Assembly (NCBI GenBank): GCA_002360535.1
Contig: DEQR01000003.1
Coordinates: forward strand, 1-64,000
DNA: 64,000 nt
Source of the DNA: Thiobacillus sp. UBA3361
Lineage (GTDB): Bacteria; Pseudomonadota; Gammaproteobacteria; Burkholderiales; Thiobacillaceae
Direction of reading: 5' to 3'
Shown: positions 34,986-46,751 of the stretch, piece by piece
Layout: the number at the start of each line of letters is the position of its first letter
Numbering within the stretch: position 1 is the stretch's first letter
Program-made: the position numbers and the translations under genes
Notes under the pieces: generated by a model
Told to the model about the DNA's origin: nothing
What the model saw: only the letters and a program-made list of their open reading frames with translations
Databases searched by the model: none

Positions 34986-35922
34986 TCTTCGCCTCCATCT
35001 TTCCCGTCAACAGGGTGGCGGCCACGATCATCGCACCGCCCAGCCATTCGCGCGGCCCCATGGACTCCCCCGCCAGCCACCAGCTGGAAGCGGCTGCCCA
35101 GATCAGTTCCGTCAGCAGGATGATGACGGCCTGATTGGCCGGGGCGTGGGCCAGACCGTACTGGACGCTCAGGGTAGCCACCACCAGGCCCAGGCCGGTC
35201 AGCCACAGCAGCAGCCAGTCCATGCCGGACAGGGTGCCGAGTACCGGCAGGGCTCCGCCCCCACCCAGGGCTGGCCACCAGGACGCCGCCATCACGCCCA
35301 GAAAGACCCATAGGCTGCGCGTCCCCAGGGGGATGTCGCCGATGCGGCGGGTCAGCACGTTGGCCAGGGCGAAACCGATCCCCGCCAGCAGGCCCAGCCA
35401 CTCCGCGAAGCCTGCCGGCAGCGGCGGCCCGCCCTCCGCCCCGCCCAGCATCACAGTCGCCCCGGCGAGTGACAGGGCGACGACCAGATAGCCCAGGCCG
35501 CCGGGCCGTTCGCCGAGTATCAGCCGCGCGAACAGCACCGTCCACAAAGGCGCCAGGTAGAACAGCAGCATCACCCGCATGACCTCGCCGGAGATGACCG
35601 CCAGCACATAGGCCAGGTTGGTTCCTCCCGACACCAGGGCCATGAGTAGCAGCATGCGCCACTTGCCGGCCGGTGGCCGCAGCTGGCGGAAATAGAACGG
35701 CAGCACCAGCAGTGCCGCCAGCAGATAGGTGAGCCAGGACGCCAGGCTGCCGGAGAGTCCAGCCTGCTCCAGCAGGCGGTAGGGGTACCAGATGACGCCC
35801 CAGGAGAAGGCGGCCGTCAACAGGGCGCCGCGCGCCAGCCAGGGAGCAGCGGCAGCGGCAGCGGACGGGGTCGGAGAGGAGTGCGAGGAGGAGATAGGGG
35901 TCGGGCTCTGGGAGGTGGACAT
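34978..35922 (-). CDS. EamA/DMT-family membrane transporter
   Basis: A 314-residue inner-membrane protein of the drug/metabolite transporter superfamily with about ten hydrophobic helices in two EamA halves (about 28-160 and 172-308). Typical pieces are AFSWGVIWYPYRLL, PLWTVLFARLILGERP and AVIILLTELIWAAASSWWLAGE. The start is the ATG at 35922 at the head of a serine- and proline-rich, alanine-rich tail; the frame is open upstream but in the opposite gene's control region. It is divergent from dapC over a 35-base AT-rich spacer, so their promoters overlap. Substrate unknown, probably an amino acid or other metabolite. Confidence 0.85.
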   Translation of the reverse strand: MSTSQSPTPISSSHSSPTPSAAAAAAPWLARGALLTAAFSWGVIWYPYRLLEQAGLSGSLASWLTYLLAALLVLPFYFRQLRPPAGKWRMLLLMALVSGGTNLAYVLAVISGEVMRVMLLFYLAPLWTVLFARLILGERPGGLGYLVVALSLAGATVMLGGAEGGPPLPAGFAEWLGLLAGIGFALANVLTRRIGDIPLGTRSLWVFLGVMAASWWPALGGGGALPVLGTLSGMDWLLLWLTGLGLVVATLSVQYGLAHAPANQAVIILLTELIWAAASSWWLAGESMGPREWLGGAMIVAATLLTGKMEAKSG

Positions 35923-35957
35923 GCTTATAATTCTAATTTTTCCCTGGTGCCCCGGTC

Positions 35958-37151
35958 GTGAATCCTCGCCTGGACCAATTGCAACCCTACCCGTTCCAGC
36001 GCTTGAAGGCCCTGCTGGCGGGCACCCGGCCACCCGAGGGGCTGGCGCACGTGAACCTGTCCATCGGTGAACCCAAGCACCCCACCCCCCCGTTCATCAA
36101 GTCGGTCCTCACCGACAATCTGCACGGCCTGGCCCACTATCCCGTCACGCACGGCAGCGAGGACCTGCGCGAAGCCATCGCCGACTGGTGCCTGGCCCGC
36201 TACGGCACCAACCTGGACCCGGACACCGAAGTGCTGCCCGTCAACGGCAGCCGGGAGGCGCTGTTCGCCTTCGCCCAAGCGGTCATCGACCCGACCCGGC
36301 ACGTGAAGCGGGTGATCGCCCCCAACCCCTTCTACCAGATCTACGAGGGCGCCGCCCTGCTGGCGGGGGCCAAGCCCCATTACCTGAATACCCTGCCCGA
36401 GCACGGCTACGCCATGGACCCGGAAGAGGTGCCCGAGGACCTGTGGGAAACGGTGCAGCTGGCCTACCTGTGCAGCCCAGGCAACCCCACCGGCAAGGTC
36501 TTGACCCTGGACGAATGGCGGCGCTGGTTCGAGCTGGCGGATCGGCACGGTTTCGTGATCGCTGCCGACGAATGCTATTCGGAAATCTATTTCGGCGAGG
36601 ACCAGCCCCCCCTGGGCGCCCTGAGTGCCGCTCGGCAACTGGGCCGGGATACTTCCCGGCTGGTGGTATTCAACAGCCTCTCCAAGCGTTCCAACGTGCC
36701 GGGCCTGCGCTCCGGCTTCGTGGCCGGCGATGCACAACTGATCAAGCAGTTCCTGCTCTACCGGACCTACCACGGCAGCGCCATGAACCCGGCCGTGCAG
36801 GCCGCCTCCGCCGCCGCCTGGCGGGACGAGGCGCATGTGCGCGACAACCGCCGCCAGTACGCTGAAAAATTCGCGGAGGTCATGCCCATCCTGGACGGCA
36901 AGTTGGCGTTCGCACCGCCCGATGCCGCTTTCTATCTCTGGGCGCGGGTGCCGGGCGGCGACGACGCGGCCTTCGCCCGGGCTCTGTTCGAGCAGCAGCA
37001 TGTCACCGTGCTGCCCGGCAGCTACCTGGCGCGGGAAGCCCGGGGGGTGAACCCCGGCCGGGGTTTCATCCGCATCGCCCTGGTGGATGGGCTGGATCAA
37101 TGCCGGGAAGCCGCCCGCCGCATCACCGATTTCGTCACCGGCAGCTTCTAA
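35958..37151 (+). CDS. dapC: Succinyldiaminopimelate transaminase
   Basis: A 397-residue PLP aminotransferase of lysine and peptidoglycan biosynthesis, acting on N-succinyl-2-amino-6-oxopimelate. It shows MNPRLDQLQPYPFQRLKAL, which is characteristic of DapC, LSIGEPKHPTP, LCSPGNPTGKVL, AADECYSEIYF and the PLP lysine in FNSLSKRSNVPGLRSGF (Lys243). The start is a GTG at 35958. It is followed after 44 bases by dapD, the next enzyme backward in the pathway, which supports the assignment strongly. A TATAAT-like sequence lies about 28 bases upstream in the AT-rich gap shared with the EamA gene. Confidence 0.93.
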   Translation: MNPRLDQLQPYPFQRLKALLAGTRPPEGLAHVNLSIGEPKHPTPPFIKSVLTDNLHGLAHYPVTHGSEDLREAIADWCLARYGTNLDPDTEVLPVNGSREALFAFAQAVIDPTRHVKRVIAPNPFYQIYEGAALLAGAKPHYLNTLPEHGYAMDPEEVPEDLWETVQLAYLCSPGNPTGKVLTLDEWRRWFELADRHGFVIAADECYSEIYFGEDQPPLGALSAARQLGRDTSRLVVFNSLSKRSNVPGLRSGFVAGDAQLIKQFLLYRTYHGSAMNPAVQAASAAAWRDEAHVRDNRRQYAEKFAEVMPILDGKLAFAPPDAAFYLWARVPGGDDAAFARALFEQQHVTVLPGSYLAREARGVNPGRGFIRIALVDGLDQCREAARRITDFVTGSF

Positions 37152-37195
37152 ACCGGTTTCTTAGTTGAATCACGCAACCTGTTGAGGTATTTGAA

Positions 37196-38020
37196 ATGCA
37201 CGAACTCCAACCCATCATCGAAGAGGCCTTCGAGCGGCGCGCCGACATTACCCCCCGCAACGTGGAGCCCAAGGTCAAGGACGCCGTGATGGCGGTCATC
37301 GACCTGCTGGACTGCGGCCAGCTGCGGGTGGCCGAACGCGCCGAAGGCCAGAACTGGATCACCCACCAGTGGATCAAGAAGGCCGTGCTCCTGTCCTTCC
37401 GCCTGGAGGACAACGCCTTCATCAAGGGCGGCTTCACCAACTATTACGACAAGGTGCCCAGCAAGTTCGCCGACTTCAACAGCCGTGACTTCCGCGAGGG
37501 CGGCTTCCGTGTGGTGCCGCCGGCCGCCGCCCGCAAGGGTTCGTACATCGCGCCCAATGTGGTGCTGATGCCGTCTTACGTGAACATCGGCGCCTATGTG
37601 GATGAAGGCACCATGGTCGATACCTGGGCCACGGTGGGTTCCTGCGCCCAGATCGGCAAGAACGTGCACCTGTCGGGCGGCGTGGGCATCGGCGGCGTGT
37701 TGGAGCCGGTGCAGGCCAACCCGACCATCATCGGCGACAACTGCTTCGTCGGCGCCCGCTCCGAGGTGGTGGAAGGCGTGGTGGTGGAAGACAACTGCGT
37801 CATCTCCATGGGCGTCTATATCGGGCAATCGACCCGCATCTACAACCGCGAAACCGGCGAGATCCTCTACGGCCGCATCCCCGCCGGCAGCGTGGTGGTG
37901 AGCGGCAACCTGCCCTCCTCCGATGGCAAGTACAGCCTCTATTGCGCGGTCATCGTCAAGCAGGTGGACGCCAAGACCCTGTCCAAAGTGGGCATCAACG
38001 AACTGCTGCGCGGCATCTGA
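37196..38020 (+). CDS. dapD: Tetrahydrodipicolinate N-succinyltransferase
   Basis: A 274-residue trimeric acyltransferase that succinylates tetrahydrodipicolinate in the succinylase branch of lysine synthesis. The N-terminal helical part (IIEEAFERRADITPRNV) precedes a left-handed beta-helix of hexapeptide repeats from residue about 110 (SYIAPNVVLMPSYVNIGAYVDEGTMVDTWATVGSCAQIG). The family active-site loop and the C-terminal KYSLYCAVIVKQVDAKT are present. Length agrees with E. coli DapD. The ATG follows a GAGG-containing stretch and the gene is 44 bases after dapC. The downstream HDOD gene begins 23 bases after the stop. Confidence 0.96.
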   Translation: MHELQPIIEEAFERRADITPRNVEPKVKDAVMAVIDLLDCGQLRVAERAEGQNWITHQWIKKAVLLSFRLEDNAFIKGGFTNYYDKVPSKFADFNSRDFREGGFRVVPPAAARKGSYIAPNVVLMPSYVNIGAYVDEGTMVDTWATVGSCAQIGKNVHLSGGVGIGGVLEPVQANPTIIGDNCFVGARSEVVEGVVVEDNCVISMGVYIGQSTRIYNRETGEILYGRIPAGSVVVSGNLPSSDGKYSLYCAVIVKQVDAKTLSKVGINELLRGI

Positions 38021-38043
38021 GCCACGGATCCGGACTACTTCTC

Positions 38044-38883
38044 ATGCCCGATCTTTCAAGGAGCGAAGCCGACAAACTGCTGGCCGGCATCGTCATACCC
38101 CCCCGGCCCACGATCCTGACGGCCATCATGGAGGAACGCGCCAAGGACGAGCCGGACCTGCGCCGCATCGCCCAGCTCATCGCCAACGACGTGGCCCTGT
38201 CCGCGGCGGTCCTGAAATCAATCAACTCACCCCTGTACGGGCTGCGCCGGCAGATCGCCTCCATCGACCAGGCGGTCGCCATGCTGGGGTTGAAGAACAT
38301 CGGTGCCCTGGTCCTGGGCCTGTCCCTGCGCGGCGCCATGCCGGCCGCGGGCCTGGACCGGTTTTGGGACAGTGCCGCGCGCACCGCCCTGCTCGCCTCC
38401 CACCTGGCCCACGCCCTGGGCAGCGTGAGCAGGGAAGACGCGCACATGTTCGGCCTGTTTCACGACTGCGGCATCCCGCTCCTGATCCAGCGCTTTTCCG
38501 ACTACAAGGAGACCCTGGCCAAGGCCAATGCCAGCCGGGACATGGATTTCACGGCGGTGGAGGATGCCCGCCACCAGACCAACCACGCGGTGGTGGGCAG
38601 CCTGCTGGCCAGCAACTGGAAGCTGCCCGGTCATTTTCATGATGCGATCCTGCACCACCACGACACGGACGTGTACCAGTCCGACCTCCCCATACCCACC
38701 CTGAACCTGATCGCCACGGTGCACCTGGCGGAGCACATCGAGAACAGTTACTCCAGGCTGGCCACGGACGCGGAATGGGAGCGCATGGGCGACAAGGTCC
38801 TGGCCCAGCTGATGCTGAGCGGGGACAGCTTGAAGGAATTAACGCGGGATTGCCTGGAGTTGCTGGACGAGTCCGGGCTGTGA
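38044..38883 (+). CDS. HDOD-domain signalling protein
   Basis: A 279-residue stand-alone HDOD protein. It starts with LLAGIVIPPRPTILTAIMEE, the usual lead into the domain, and has LIANDVALSAAVLKSINSPLYGLRRQI, the family AMLGLKNIG, and HMFGLFHDCGIPLLIQRF. True HD-phosphohydrolase metal ligands are only partly kept, as is normal for HDOD. Such proteins act as scaffolds in signalling and c-di-GMP networks. It begins 23 bases after dapD, and the 5-oxoprolinase-type gene follows 22 bases after its stop, so it is inside the dapC-dapD operon even though a link to lysine synthesis is unlikely. Confidence 0.87.
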   Translation: MPDLSRSEADKLLAGIVIPPRPTILTAIMEERAKDEPDLRRIAQLIANDVALSAAVLKSINSPLYGLRRQIASIDQAVAMLGLKNIGALVLGLSLRGAMPAAGLDRFWDSAARTALLASHLAHALGSVSREDAHMFGLFHDCGIPLLIQRFSDYKETLAKANASRDMDFTAVEDARHQTNHAVVGSLLASNWKLPGHFHDAILHHHDTDVYQSDLPIPTLNLIATVHLAEHIENSYSRLATDAEWERMGDKVLAQLMLSGDSLKELTRDCLELLDESGL

Positions 38884-38905
38884 ATGCACCCCGCGAGGTA
38901 CAAGC

Positions 38906-42474
<3,569 letters not shown>

Positions 42475-42478
<4 letters not shown>

Positions 42479-42972
42479 AAATTCCGGCATTTGCCGCCCT
42501 GCTGGGCCTCAGCCTGGCCTGGGCGCCGGCCTCGGCCTTCGAGGTGGCCGAGTTCCAGAGCGGCATGGGCAAGCTGGACGTGATGCAGAAGCTGGTCACC
42601 CAGTGGAATTTCGACAAGATCGTGGAGCCCAACGAGGACACCATCCTGGCCTACGACACCAGCAGCCAACTGAACCGGCGCTATCTGTTCAAGTTCTGCA
42701 AGGGCAAGCTCACCGGCTTCGAGCAGGACATCAAACCCTCGCTGAAGGCCCTGGTGATCGTCATCTCCAACAACAACGGCAAGTATGGTCAGCCGGCCAA
42801 GGTCTATGGCAACACCCACATGGTGAGCAACGGCGAAAAGCAGGTGCTGGGCCTGTTCTGGAAACACAACCTGGAACATGTGGGGGTGAAGTACCTGATC
42901 CTGCCCGACACGGAACAGCTCTCCCTGTCCTTCGACGTCAACAACCTCTGCTACCAGACACCCAGCTTCTGA
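42475..42972 (+). CDS. Small secreted protein of unknown function
   Basis: A 165-residue protein with a clear signal peptide: MKIPAFAALLGLSLAWAPASA, cleaved probably after ASA (residue 21). The mature part is mixed alpha/beta with a single pair of cysteines (FKFCKGKL and NNLCYQ) that might form a disulphide in the periplasm. No known family motif is recognised. Its ATG overlaps the oxoprolinase stop (ATGA), so it is translated as the last gene of the dapC operon. It converges without a gap on the TadA/L,D-transpeptidase gene. Confidence 0.75.
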
Positions 42973-43989
42973 TCACGCCCGGATGGTGACCGGGGTGAAG
43001 GGCGGCACCAGGTCGAACAGCTCCGCGACGTCGGCGTTGCGCATGCGGATGCAGCCATGGGAGCGGGGCGCCTGCTCGAAGCGCTCGTCTGGGGTGCCGT
43101 GGATGTAGATGTAGCGGCGCATGCTGTCGCAGGCACCCAGCCGGTTGAAGCCCGGTTCCCGGCCGGACAGCCAGAGGATGCGGCTCAGGATCCAGTCCCG
43201 TTCGGGCTCTTGCGCGCCCATCTCGGGGGTGTACAGCTCACCGGTGGGCCGCCGGGCCGAGAACACGGCATTCAGGGGCTGATCCCCGCCGATCTTGGCG
43301 CGCACGACGTGCTCCCCGCGGGGGGTGCGGAAGCTGCCGGCTTCCTCCCCCGGTCCGTTGGCGGCGCTGGAGATGGGATAGCGGCGCAGGACATGGCCGG
43401 CTTCGTCCAGCAGGGTCAGGGTCTGGTCGGGCAGTGATATCTCGATGCTGGGCATGGCAGGCCTATTCTCCATCAAGGCGGTGTCGCCGGGGGATGGCTC
43501 TCCGCCGCCCTCCTCGGCCCGCGAGCCCGCCGCGCCCCTGCCCCGCTTCGCCCGGAAAAACCCCGCCACCAATCCGGCGCATGCCGCCGCCAGAACGCCG
43601 CCGACGATCTCGGCATGGAAGTTGAGCCGGTCTTCCGCGAACAGATCCACCACGCTGCCGGCGGCGCCCGTCTTGGGCTCGCGGGCGCCATAGACCACAC
43701 GGGCGATGCGCGCGTGCAGGATGGCGCCGGCGCACATGACGCAGGGCTCCAGGGTGACATACAGGCTGCAACCCGGCAGGCGGTAGTTGCCCAACCGTTC
43801 GGCCGCGTCGCGCAGGGCGCGGATTTCGGCGTGGGCGCTGGGATCGTGGCTGGAGATGGGGCAGTTGTAGCCGCGCCCGACGATCTCGCCGTCCCGCACT
43901 ACCACCGCCCCCACCGGCACCTCGCCGGCCGCCGCCGCCTTGCGCGCCTCGACCAGGGCCTCGGCCATGAAGGCCTCGTCCGGCGTCAC
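42973..43989 (-). CDS. tadA: Fusion of tRNA adenosine deaminase TadA and a YkuD-type L,D-transpeptidase
   Basis: One 338-residue frame holding two enzymes. Residues 1 to about 150 are TadA, which converts A34 to inosine in tRNA-Arg: HAEIRAL (His53, Glu55) and PCVMCAGAI (Cys83, Cys86) bind the zinc. Residues about 178-338 are a YkuD L,D-transpeptidase with TPRGEHVVRAKIG and the active-site YIHGTPDERFEQAPRSHGCIRMRN (Cys313). The joint is a low-complexity Gly/Glu/Ala/Arg linker (about 148-172) with Met173 and Met179 as possible internal starts. There is no signal peptide, though L,D-transpeptidases of the cell wall are periplasmic. The start overlaps the DUF4349 gene by four bases. Confidence 0.88.
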   Translation of the reverse strand: MTPDEAFMAEALVEARKAAAAGEVPVGAVVVRDGEIVGRGYNCPISSHDPSAHAEIRALRDAAERLGNYRLPGCSLYVTLEPCVMCAGAILHARIARVVYGAREPKTGAAGSVVDLFAEDRLNFHAEIVGGVLAAACAGLVAGFFRAKRGRGAAGSRAEEGGGEPSPGDTALMENRPAMPSIEISLPDQTLTLLDEAGHVLRRYPISSAANGPGEEAGSFRTPRGEHVVRAKIGGDQPLNAVFSARRPTGELYTPEMGAQEPERDWILSRILWLSGREPGFNRLGACDSMRRYIYIHGTPDERFEQAPRSHGCIRMRNADVAELFDLVPPFTPVTIRA

Positions 43990-44861
43990 GCGCCTCCGCC
44001 CTTGGCAGTCCGGCGCCAGCTGAACAGGCGCCGGATCAGCTTCCAGCCGCCCCAGACCACGGGCAGCACCAGGAACAGCCAGGGCAGCGCTGTGACGATG
44101 AACATCAGGGCCTGGGCCAGGCTTTCGGCGAAGCCGCGGCCCATGTTGCGCCAGGCCTCCACCAGGGGTTGCAGGGCACCGGTCTCGGCGATGGAGGCCT
44201 CGGGCCGGTATTCGGCGAACAGCAGCACCTTCTCCGTCTCGTTGGCCAGCACCTGGCGCTGGGCCGCCAGGGAGTCCAGGTCACCCTGCACACGGGCCAG
44301 TTCCCGCTCGGTCTCCAGCACGTCCTTGAGCCCGCCCTTGTAGCTGGCCAACAGCTTGCGCAGCCGGTCGCGCAGCTCGGCTTGGTTCTTCAGCCGGGCC
44401 TCCACGTCCACCACCTGCAGGGTCTTGTCCTCCCGTTCCACCCGCCGCTCGCTCACCTCGGGGCCGCTCATGGCGGCGAACAGTCGCTCGGCCGAGGCGC
44501 GCGCCACGCGCAGCTGCAGGCTGGCGTTCACCGGTGCCTGGCGCGACTTGCTGACACTGGCGTTGAGCACCTCGCAGTCCCTACGGCAGAGGGCCACATG
44601 GGCCTGCCAGCGTTTTTCGATCTGCGCCTCGGGCAGTTCGAACACCCAATACTGGCGCTCGGCCAGATAGCGCACTCCTGCCGGCTGTCCGGCCCCGTCC
44701 CGGACGCCCTCCCCCTCCTCCATTTTCATGGCCGGTGCCGGGGCGGGCGCACGCCAGGCTTCCGCGGAGGCGGCGACAGTGGCCTCGCCGGAATCCCGGC
44801 AGCCCGCCAGCCCCAATATCACCAGCCCCGCCAACAGGCTCCGCCATCGCTTCATATCCAT
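43986..44861 (-). CDS. DUF4349-family lipoprotein with C-terminal membrane helix
   Basis: A 291-residue predicted lipoprotein: the signal peptide MDMKRWRSLLAGLVILGLAGC has its lipid cysteine at residue 21. A DUF4349-like middle domain (about 75-240) contains the coiled-coil pattern KNQAELRDRLRKLLASYKGGLKDVLETERELARVQGDLD in pieces, and a hydrophobic helix near the C-terminus (about 248-278) could insert in a membrane. Function is unknown. Start 44861 or 44855 both have AAGG/GGAG at normal distance. The stop lies inside the TadA start, so the two genes are translationally coupled. Confidence 0.78.
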   Translation of the reverse strand: MDMKRWRSLLAGLVILGLAGCRDSGEATVAASAEAWRAPAPAPAMKMEEGEGVRDGAGQPAGVRYLAERQYWVFELPEAQIEKRWQAHVALCRRDCEVLNASVSKSRQAPVNASLQLRVARASAERLFAAMSGPEVSERRVEREDKTLQVVDVEARLKNQAELRDRLRKLLASYKGGLKDVLETERELARVQGDLDSLAAQRQVLANETEKVLLFAEYRPEASIAETGALQPLVEAWRNMGRGFAESLAQALMFIVTALPWLFLVLPVVWGGWKLIRRLFSWRRTAKGGGA

Positions 44862-44945
44862 CCTTCTCTCCAAGCGGCCGTGCCGCAACCTGCGTCGGAT
44901 TTTGGGTCCGGGCCGGGGCCGGGGCAAGTCTCTACAATGTCCTCC

Positions 44946-46094
44946 ATGCAAACCTGGGACATCTTCTGCACCGTCATCGACAACTACGGCGACGTCGGCA
45001 TCACCTGGCGCCTGGCCCGGCAACTGGCCGCCGAGCACGGCGTCCGGCCGCGGCTGTGGGTGGACGACCTGCGCGCCTTCCAGGCCATCCGCCCGGAGGT
45101 GGACCCGTCCCTGGACTGCCAGCGGCTGGCCGGCGTGGAGATCCGCCGCTGGAGCGATCCGCTGCCGGAAGTGGCGCCGGGCCGGGTGGTCATCGAGGCC
45201 CTGGCCTGCAACCTGCCGGAGACCTTCATCCGGAGCATGGCCGACAGCCGGCCGAAACCGGTGTGGCTCAACCTGGAGTACCTGAGCGCCGAGGACTGGG
45301 TACGCGGCTGCCACGGCCTGCCCTCGCCGCATCCGCGCCTGCCGCTGACGAAGTACTTCTTCATGCCCGGTTACGTGCCCGGCACCGGCGGGGTGCTGCG
45401 CGAGATATGGCTGGAGGCGGCGCGGCGTGAGTTCCAGGCGTCCGCCGCGGCGCGCACGGCCTTCCTGCGCGACCTGGGCGTGGCGGAACCGGCCGCCGGT
45501 GCCCTGCTGGTCTCGCTGTTCGCCTACGAAACCCGGTCCGTCGGGGCCTTGCTGGAGACCTGGGCGCAGGGCGCCGAACCGGTGGAACTCTACATCCCGC
45601 GCGGCAAGGTCCTGGCAGGCGTGGAACACTGGCTAGGACAGGCCGTCGCCCCCAGAGACGGCCAAACCCGCGGCAACCTGCGCCTGTGGGTGCTTCCCAT
45701 GCTGGACCAGGACGCCTATGACCGACTGCTGTGGGCCTGTGATTGCAACTTCGTGCGCGGCGAGGATTCCTTCGTGCGCGCCCAGTGGGCCGCCCGGCCC
45801 TTGGTGTGGCAGGCCTACCGCCAAGAAGAGGATGCCCAGCGGCCCAAGATCAAGTCCTTTCTGGACCTCTATTGCGCCGGGCTGGAGCCCCAGGCGGCGG
45901 AGGCCCTGCGCGCCTTCTGGGGGGCGTGGAACGAGGACCGGGATTGTGCTTCAGCATGGCCCGCCTACCGGCGCCGGCTCGCCCAATTCCGCCTGCATGC
46001 GAACCGCTGGACGGAGGTGTTGGCCGCGCCAGGAGACTTGGCCGGTAATCTGGTCCGCTTCTGCGAAAAACAACTTGGCGAAAAACCAAAATAA
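44946..46094 (+). CDS. earP: EF-P arginine rhamnosyltransferase
   Basis: A 382-residue cytoplasmic glycosyltransferase that adds rhamnose to Arg32 of elongation factor P using dTDP-rhamnose, so that ribosomes can pass polyproline stretches. It begins MQTWDIFCTVIDNYGDVGITWRLARQLA, the hallmark of the EarP family with the catalytic aspartate in DNYGDVG, and ends with the sugar-nucleotide binding FVRGEDSFVRAQWAARPLVWQAY. An ATG three codons upstream is possible. The next gene is efp, whose protein has the acceptor arginine, which confirms the call. It is divergent from the DUF4349 gene. Confidence 0.96.
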   Translation: MQTWDIFCTVIDNYGDVGITWRLARQLAAEHGVRPRLWVDDLRAFQAIRPEVDPSLDCQRLAGVEIRRWSDPLPEVAPGRVVIEALACNLPETFIRSMADSRPKPVWLNLEYLSAEDWVRGCHGLPSPHPRLPLTKYFFMPGYVPGTGGVLREIWLEAARREFQASAAARTAFLRDLGVAEPAAGALLVSLFAYETRSVGALLETWAQGAEPVELYIPRGKVLAGVEHWLGQAVAPRDGQTRGNLRLWVLPMLDQDAYDRLLWACDCNFVRGEDSFVRAQWAARPLVWQAYRQEEDAQRPKIKSFLDLYCAGLEPQAAEALRAFWGAWNEDRDCASAWPAYRRRLAQFRLHANRWTEVLAAPGDLAGNLVRFCEKQLGEKPK

Positions 46095-46105
46095 AAAGTT
46101 ATAAT
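46075..46105 (+). promoter_or_regulatory. Possible promoter for efp
   Basis: A perfect TATAAT (46100-46105) lies 37 bases before the efp ATG in a short AT-rich gap. The nearest -35-like hexamer is TTGGCG (46075-46080), inside the end of earP; its 19-base spacer is longer than ideal. It would let efp be expressed above the level of earP, as expected for an abundant factor. Confidence 0.4.
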
Positions 46106-46142
46106 AATCAGCTTTTTATTTTTAAAACCCTGTCAGTCAGCT

Positions 46143-46703
46143 ATGAAGACCGCTCAAGAACTCCGCTCCGGCAATGTAATCATGGTGGGCAACGACCCGC
46201 TGGTGGTGCAGAAAGCCGAATTCTCCAAGTCCGGCCGCAACGCCTCCGTGGTCAAGATGAAGTTCAAGAACCTGCTCACCGGCGCCGGCACGGAAACCGT
46301 GTACAAGGCCGACGAGAAGTTCGAGACCGTCACCCTGGAACGCAAGGAGTGCACCTACTCCTATTTCGCCGATCCCATGTACGTGTTCATGGATACCGAA
46401 TACCACCAGTACGAGGTGGAGGCCGACAACATGTCCGACGCCCTGCCCTTTCTGGAGGACGGCATGCCCGCCGAGGTGGTGTTCTACAACGGCAAGGCCA
46501 TTTCCATCGAACTGCCCACCTCCCTGGTGCGTGAGGTGGAGTACACCGAACCCGCCGTCAAGGGCGACACCTCCGGCAAGGTGATGAAGCCCGCCCGCAT
46601 CAAGCCCACCGGCTTCGAAATCGCCGTGCCGGCCTTCGTGGAGATCGGCGACAAGATCGAGATCGACACCCGCACCCTGGAGTACCGCAACCGGGTCAAG
46701 TGA
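46143..46703 (+). CDS. efp: Elongation factor P
   Basis: A 186-residue translation factor that relieves ribosome stalling on polyproline. The three beta-barrel domains are complete, with the end EIDTRTLEYRNRVK. The modified residue is Arg32 in SKSGRNASVV, the arginine class that is rhamnosylated by EarP, in place of the lysine used in the EpmA/EpmB class. This matches the earP gene 48 bases upstream. No strong ribosome site is seen, which is common for efp leaders of low structure. A strong intrinsic terminator follows 23 bases after the stop. Confidence 0.97.
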   Translation: MKTAQELRSGNVIMVGNDPLVVQKAEFSKSGRNASVVKMKFKNLLTGAGTETVYKADEKFETVTLERKECTYSYFADPMYVFMDTEYHQYEVEADNMSDALPFLEDGMPAEVVFYNGKAISIELPTSLVREVEYTEPAVKGDTSGKVMKPARIKPTGFEIAVPAFVEIGDKIEIDTRTLEYRNRVK

Positions 46704-46725
46704 CAACACGGGAAACCGGATGACA

Positions 46726-46749
46726 GGGCGGCCATGGGCCGCCCTTTTT
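46726..46749 (+). terminator. Intrinsic terminator after efp
   Basis: A perfect eight-base stem GGGCGGCC-ATG-GGCCGCCC is followed directly by TTTTT. It lies between the efp stop and the end of the convergent methyltransferase gene. Confidence 0.93.
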
Positions 46750-46751
46750 CT

